Shown here piece after piece: positions 61,139 to 64,000 of a stretch of DNA of 64,000 bases. The notes under the pieces are model-generated. The model did not search any database. It was not told the DNA's origin and saw nothing but the letters and a program-made list of their open reading frames with translations. Origin of the DNA: JABWBD01 sp040768665 (lineage in GTDB: Bacteria; Planctomycetota; Planctomycetia; Pirellulales; Thermoguttaceae). The position numbers were made by a program, and so were the translations under genes. The DNA is taken from NCBI GenBank assembly GCA_040768665.1, contig JAXGMN010000027.1:124001-188000 (forward strand). The letters run 5' to 3'. How positions within the stretch are numbered: position 1 is the stretch's first letter; each line of letters starts with the position of its first letter.

Positions 61139-61882
61139 TTATTGTTTCACGATCTGGACGCATATACCGCCGGCGCGGAAGACTTTGTGCATGCGAGTGA
61201 ACCAGAGTTCCTTCTTCCACTGAAGGCCCAGTTCTTCGCAGGTTCGCATCAATTCCTCGCGGTTGTAGGTGCGGCAGCACCAGAGGCGGCTTGTCCATGC
61301 GCCGGAGAAATTGTCTTCGGTCGTCAGCAAGAGCATTCGCGCACCGGGCATCATCACGCGAGACAGCTCGCTCAGGCCGAGCCGGGGATCGGGGACGTGT
61401 TCGAGCACGTAGCCGCAGGTGATGCAGTCGAACGATGCGTCGGCGAACGGCAGATGCGTCAGGTCTGAAACGACGAACTCCGGGCGCTTGCTCTTCAGTC
61501 GCTGGCGCGCACGGCGAAGCATCTCGTGCGAGAGATCGAAACAAGTGATCTCCGCATCCGGATCGGCGTACTTCAGCAAGTGCTTCGCAATCTGGCCGGC
61601 GCCGCTGCCGACGTCAAGAATATGCCGCGCCCCGGCGAGATCGAACTTGCGCTCCTTGAACAGGCGATCGCCCAACGTCGTGTGCAAGGAAAGCATACTG
61701 CAGGTGGCAAGAATTGCGCCCTGCGGGCCGTCGTAGACATCGCGGACCCGATCGCGGTACTGTTCGTAGCTGACTCTCTTGAATAGGTGGTTCTCGATCA
61801 ACCGGTTGACGATCTTGCCGGCATCCGGATTGCTCGATTTGTGTCTCTTGATCTTCGTGCGGGGCATGCGGAGTTTTGCCAT
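61139..61882 (-). CDS. class I methyltransferase (UbiE/Methyltransf_11 type)
   Basis: 247 residues. Motif I HILDVGSGAGQIAKHL is at about 88-103, strand-two acid in ITCFDLSHEML, motif II FVVSDLTHLPFADASFDCIT, and the post-II YVLEHVPDPRLGLSELSRVM. A basic N-terminal extension (LRMPRTKIKRHKSSNPDAGK) and a C-terminal hydrophobic end complete it. Substrate not predictable. Confidence 0.88.
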   Translation of the reverse strand: MAKLRMPRTKIKRHKSSNPDAGKIVNRLIENHLFKRVSYEQYRDRVRDVYDGPQGAILATCSMLSLHTTLGDRLFKERKFDLAGARHILDVGSGAGQIAKHLLKYADPDAEITCFDLSHEMLRRARQRLKSKRPEFVVSDLTHLPFADASFDCITCGYVLEHVPDPRLGLSELSRVMMPGARMLLLTTEDNFSGAWTSRLWCCRTYNREELMRTCEELGLQWKKELWFTRMHKVFRAGGICVQIVKQ

Positions 61883-61943
61883 GATGACGACCCTGAAAAC
61901 AACCGCCGGAGCCCCCTTCCGCCGAGGGGGACTCTGCGGCGAC

Positions 61944-63920
61944 CTACCACGCGACTCGACGGTTATACGTATACCACTCCGCGGCCAAAACGACTAGCCC
62001 CGCCAAGAGCAACAGTGGCCATATTTCGCGGCGGGCCGTTTCCCAATCGGTGCGAGCCGCAACGTCTACGTGTCCGATCCGTATGTCGGAAACCGAGCGG
62101 ATATCGCTCTCCGACGCCTGAAAGAGGTTCACGGCGAACTGCTGCTGATTCTTCCCGTCCATCCGGACATTGTACACGCCAAGTTGCCCGGTGCCCGTGA
62201 ATGTCGCTTTTCCACCCGGGTCGGGCGAAACCCGGACAGTCTCTCCCCCGGGAGTTTGTACCTCCATAGGCTTCCCTGGCATGGGGCTTTCGACCGCAAC
62301 AGCCTGGCCCGGACGCACCGCCTCGACACCCAGCGAGGTTCGGTCTCCTCCGAGGTAGCGAATCACATTGAGAACAAAGAGGGGAAAACTCGCCCGGATC
62401 GGCCAGTTCGTGCCGATGTAGACGCCCTCGTTCTCCCCTCCGCCGGGTTCGCTGCCGAGGAAGACAAAACCGAGCACCGCATCCTCGTAGCGCCCGCGCG
62501 GACCTATCGCGAACAGCGGGCCGACGTGGGAATCGATCAGCGTTGTGCTTCCAGGGGGGGCCACCAGGGGAGCCGCTTCAGCAATGAGGACGTTGCCGAG
62601 GTTGAGCCACTGCATCAATGGGTGGGCCGCGTCGGTGTCGAGAATCTGGGGCGCCTCGATTTTTTGCCCTGCTTTCCAGTTGCCGGTCGGGGGGAGTCCG
62701 CCGATGAAGAGGGTGTTGGCCTGGGGCATTTCCTTCGGCTGGCAGCGATCGTAGATCACCAGGTCGTACGTTCCCGTGGCGGCCTGTTGCCGATAGGTGG
62801 GCTGATCGAGCAGCGCCGGCGTTTCAACGGCGACGTCGGCCAGCTCCAGGGCTTCGCTGGTCGACAGCGCGAACTCGAGCGGTTCAACGCCCGGTGTGAC
62901 CAGGAGCACGCGGGCACGCCGCGGCGGATTGACGACAGCCCAAGCCACGTCGTCCACGGCAAGATCGTCGCCGGTGACGGCGGTCAGCTCGAGGACCCCC
63001 GAGTTGACCGCTCCCAAGTCGAATGTTACCCCGCGGGTTTCTTCCTCGGCGATCTCAAAGCGGTCGGCATTGATCAACTTTCCGTCCAGGCGCAGTTCCA
63101 GCGAGACTTCCGCCGGCTTTGAGGCAAAGCTCTGCAACTGGGCAAAGGCCTGCAACTGGTCGGGTCTGGCTTCATTGCGGCGGACGCTGAACGTTGTGAC
63201 GCCCAGGTTGATCGACTCCGGGCTTCCGATCGGCTTGTACACAGCATCGAGGTTGCCCAGGGCGAAGCCGGAGACACTGGCGAACTTGCCATCGCTGAAG
63301 ATGAGAAGCGTTGCGGGCATCGGCTCGGCGACCTGCACGTCGTAGACGTCGTCGGCGGAGCGTCCGGGGTTCGCCAGGCCCGAGGCCACCTTGAGTGCTT
63401 CGACGAGCGAGGTGGGCCGGTCGGTCGGTCGGATCGCGTCGACGGCCTGCCGCAGCTTGCGGCGGCTGTCGGTAAACATCTGCTCGATCTTCGCCGCATC
63501 GGCGAAACTGACGACCATGGCCACGTCGCCGGATTTCATCTGATCGATCAGCAGCCGGGCCTGGCGTTTGGCATCTTCGAGGCGTGTCGGTGCGACGTCC
63601 GTGGCTTGCATGCTGGCCGAGTTGTCGATCAGGAAAATGAAGCGATCACCGCTGAGGGCCACTCCTCGCCAGCCGGGTCGCAGGGCGGCCAGCATCGCGA
63701 GGACCAGGAGCAGGAGTTGCAGAAACAGGAGCAAATTCCGGCGCAATCGCTGCCAGATGGTGTTGACGTGAAGGTCTTCAACCGAGCGGTGCCAGAGATA
63801 GGTGCTCGGCACCTCGACGGGCCGCCGCTTGAGCTTCAGAAAATACAGCAGCACGATCGCCGGCGGTACCGCGGCCAAAATCGCCCATTGCCACCACGCA
63901 AGCATGTTCATCAGTTGCAT
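61944..63920 (-). CDS. BatA/vWA-domain membrane protein
   Basis: 658 residues. N-terminal BatA region with two membrane helices (WQWAILAAVPPAIVLLYFLK; LLLFLQLLLLVLAMLAALRP), then a von Willebrand A domain with MIDAS motif DNSASM (FIFLIDNSASMQATD), Thr/Asp of TLLIFSDGKF, and a long periplasmic part. A last helix (EIWPLLLLAGLVVLAAEWYT) anchors the C-terminus. Such proteins accompany MoxR ATPases and DUF58 proteins in a chaperone-like or envelope-stress complex. ATG overlaps the preceding stop (TGATG). Confidence 0.9.
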   Translation of the reverse strand: MQLMNMLAWWQWAILAAVPPAIVLLYFLKLKRRPVEVPSTYLWHRSVEDLHVNTIWQRLRRNLLLFLQLLLLVLAMLAALRPGWRGVALSGDRFIFLIDNSASMQATDVAPTRLEDAKRQARLLIDQMKSGDVAMVVSFADAAKIEQMFTDSRRKLRQAVDAIRPTDRPTSLVEALKVASGLANPGRSADDVYDVQVAEPMPATLLIFSDGKFASVSGFALGNLDAVYKPIGSPESINLGVTTFSVRRNEARPDQLQAFAQLQSFASKPAEVSLELRLDGKLINADRFEIAEEETRGVTFDLGAVNSGVLELTAVTGDDLAVDDVAWAVVNPPRRARVLLVTPGVEPLEFALSTSEALELADVAVETPALLDQPTYRQQAATGTYDLVIYDRCQPKEMPQANTLFIGGLPPTGNWKAGQKIEAPQILDTDAAHPLMQWLNLGNVLIAEAAPLVAPPGSTTLIDSHVGPLFAIGPRGRYEDAVLGFVFLGSEPGGGENEGVYIGTNWPIRASFPLFVLNVIRYLGGDRTSLGVEAVRPGQAVAVESPMPGKPMEVQTPGGETVRVSPDPGGKATFTGTGQLGVYNVRMDGKNQQQFAVNLFQASESDIRSVSDIRIGHVDVAARTDWETARREIWPLLLLAGLVVLAAEWYTYNRRVAW

Positions 63921-64000
63921 CAGCGGACCAGTCCCCGTTGATTCAAGTAACCCGTGATGAGCTGTTCAACCGGCACGTCGTTACGGGCCGGAAGATAGAC
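63920..64000 (-). CDS. C-terminal end of an upstream gene, probably a DUF58 protein (start outside window)
   Basis: The minus-strand frame from 64000 reads VYLPARNDVPVEQLITGYLN, QRGLVR and stops in TGA at 63922-63920, overlapping the ATG of the BatA gene. The 'V...PVEQLITGYLNQR' ending resembles DUF58 C-termini (family usually next to BatA). Only 26 residues are visible, so the assignment is by context. Confidence 0.55.
   Translation of the reverse strand, partial: VYLPARNDVPVEQLITGYLNQRGLVR

Overview
The window comes from a GC-rich bacterium, most likely a member of the Planctomycetes (Pirellulales-like). The evidence is two formylglycine sulfatases, a GH127/DUF1680 glycosidase, a beta-helix 'FYVSPQGND' hydrolase, a Tat-exported TIM-barrel isomerase/epimerase, a vWA/DUF58-type locus, the 'ALRNRPWEHSTGPKTAKGKARAATNGK' type hypothetical protein (named here only by its motif), and dense small palindromic repeats. 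There are no rRNA or tRNA genes and no CRISPR array.

Layout. 0-5 kb: an operon of a TPR protein, ExbB/TolQ, ExbD/TolR and a TonB-like protein whose C-terminal half is an alpha/alpha toroid (terpene-cyclase-like), now split by a frameshift. 5-9.3 kb: two tiny genes on the minus strand, then a HlyD-like adaptor with a processive family 2 glycosyltransferase. 9.3-18.8 kb: repeats, an orphan ABC-3 permease beside an IS66-family element, a sulfatase flanked by two related small membrane proteins, and a pair of overlapping planctomycete genes. 18.9-21 kb: an LOR/SDH-domain enzyme and an arginine-dihydrolase-like enzyme, which look like a split version of cyanobacterial AgrE/ArgZ. 21-31 kb: carbohydrate-related secreted proteins, methyltransferases and several gene remnants.

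31.4-57.9 kb holds two complete paralogous type II secretion (pseudopilus/motor) operons in the same order, E-F-G-H-I-J-K-L-M. They are separated by a ceramidase-like gene and a sulfatase on the opposite strand, bounded by inverted copies of one repeat, and by an LTXXQ-type secreted protein. No secretin (GspD), GspC or prepilin peptidase is encoded here. 58-64 kb: a GH127 glycosidase, a truncated Uma2 gene fused to a sigma-factor remnant, a methyltransferase and a BatA/vWA membrane protein.

The most striking observation concerns small mobile repeats. A 123-bp terminal-inverted-repeat element (MITE-like, family R1) has inserted in frame into the signal region of two genes: the exbB-like gene (489-611) and gspI of the second secretion cluster (51808-51930). 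Both copies have 9-bp flanking direct repeats, and 123+9=132 bp is exactly 44 codons. The next gene, gspJ2, takes its start codon and whole prepilin leader from a different palindromic repeat. Other palindromic repeats (family R2, GGGGACAGGCAC...GAGCCAGTCCCC) lie in the spacers E1/F1 and F2/G2 and upstream of E2. Repeats have therefore been rewriting 5' ends and export signals of the secretion and energy-transduction genes.
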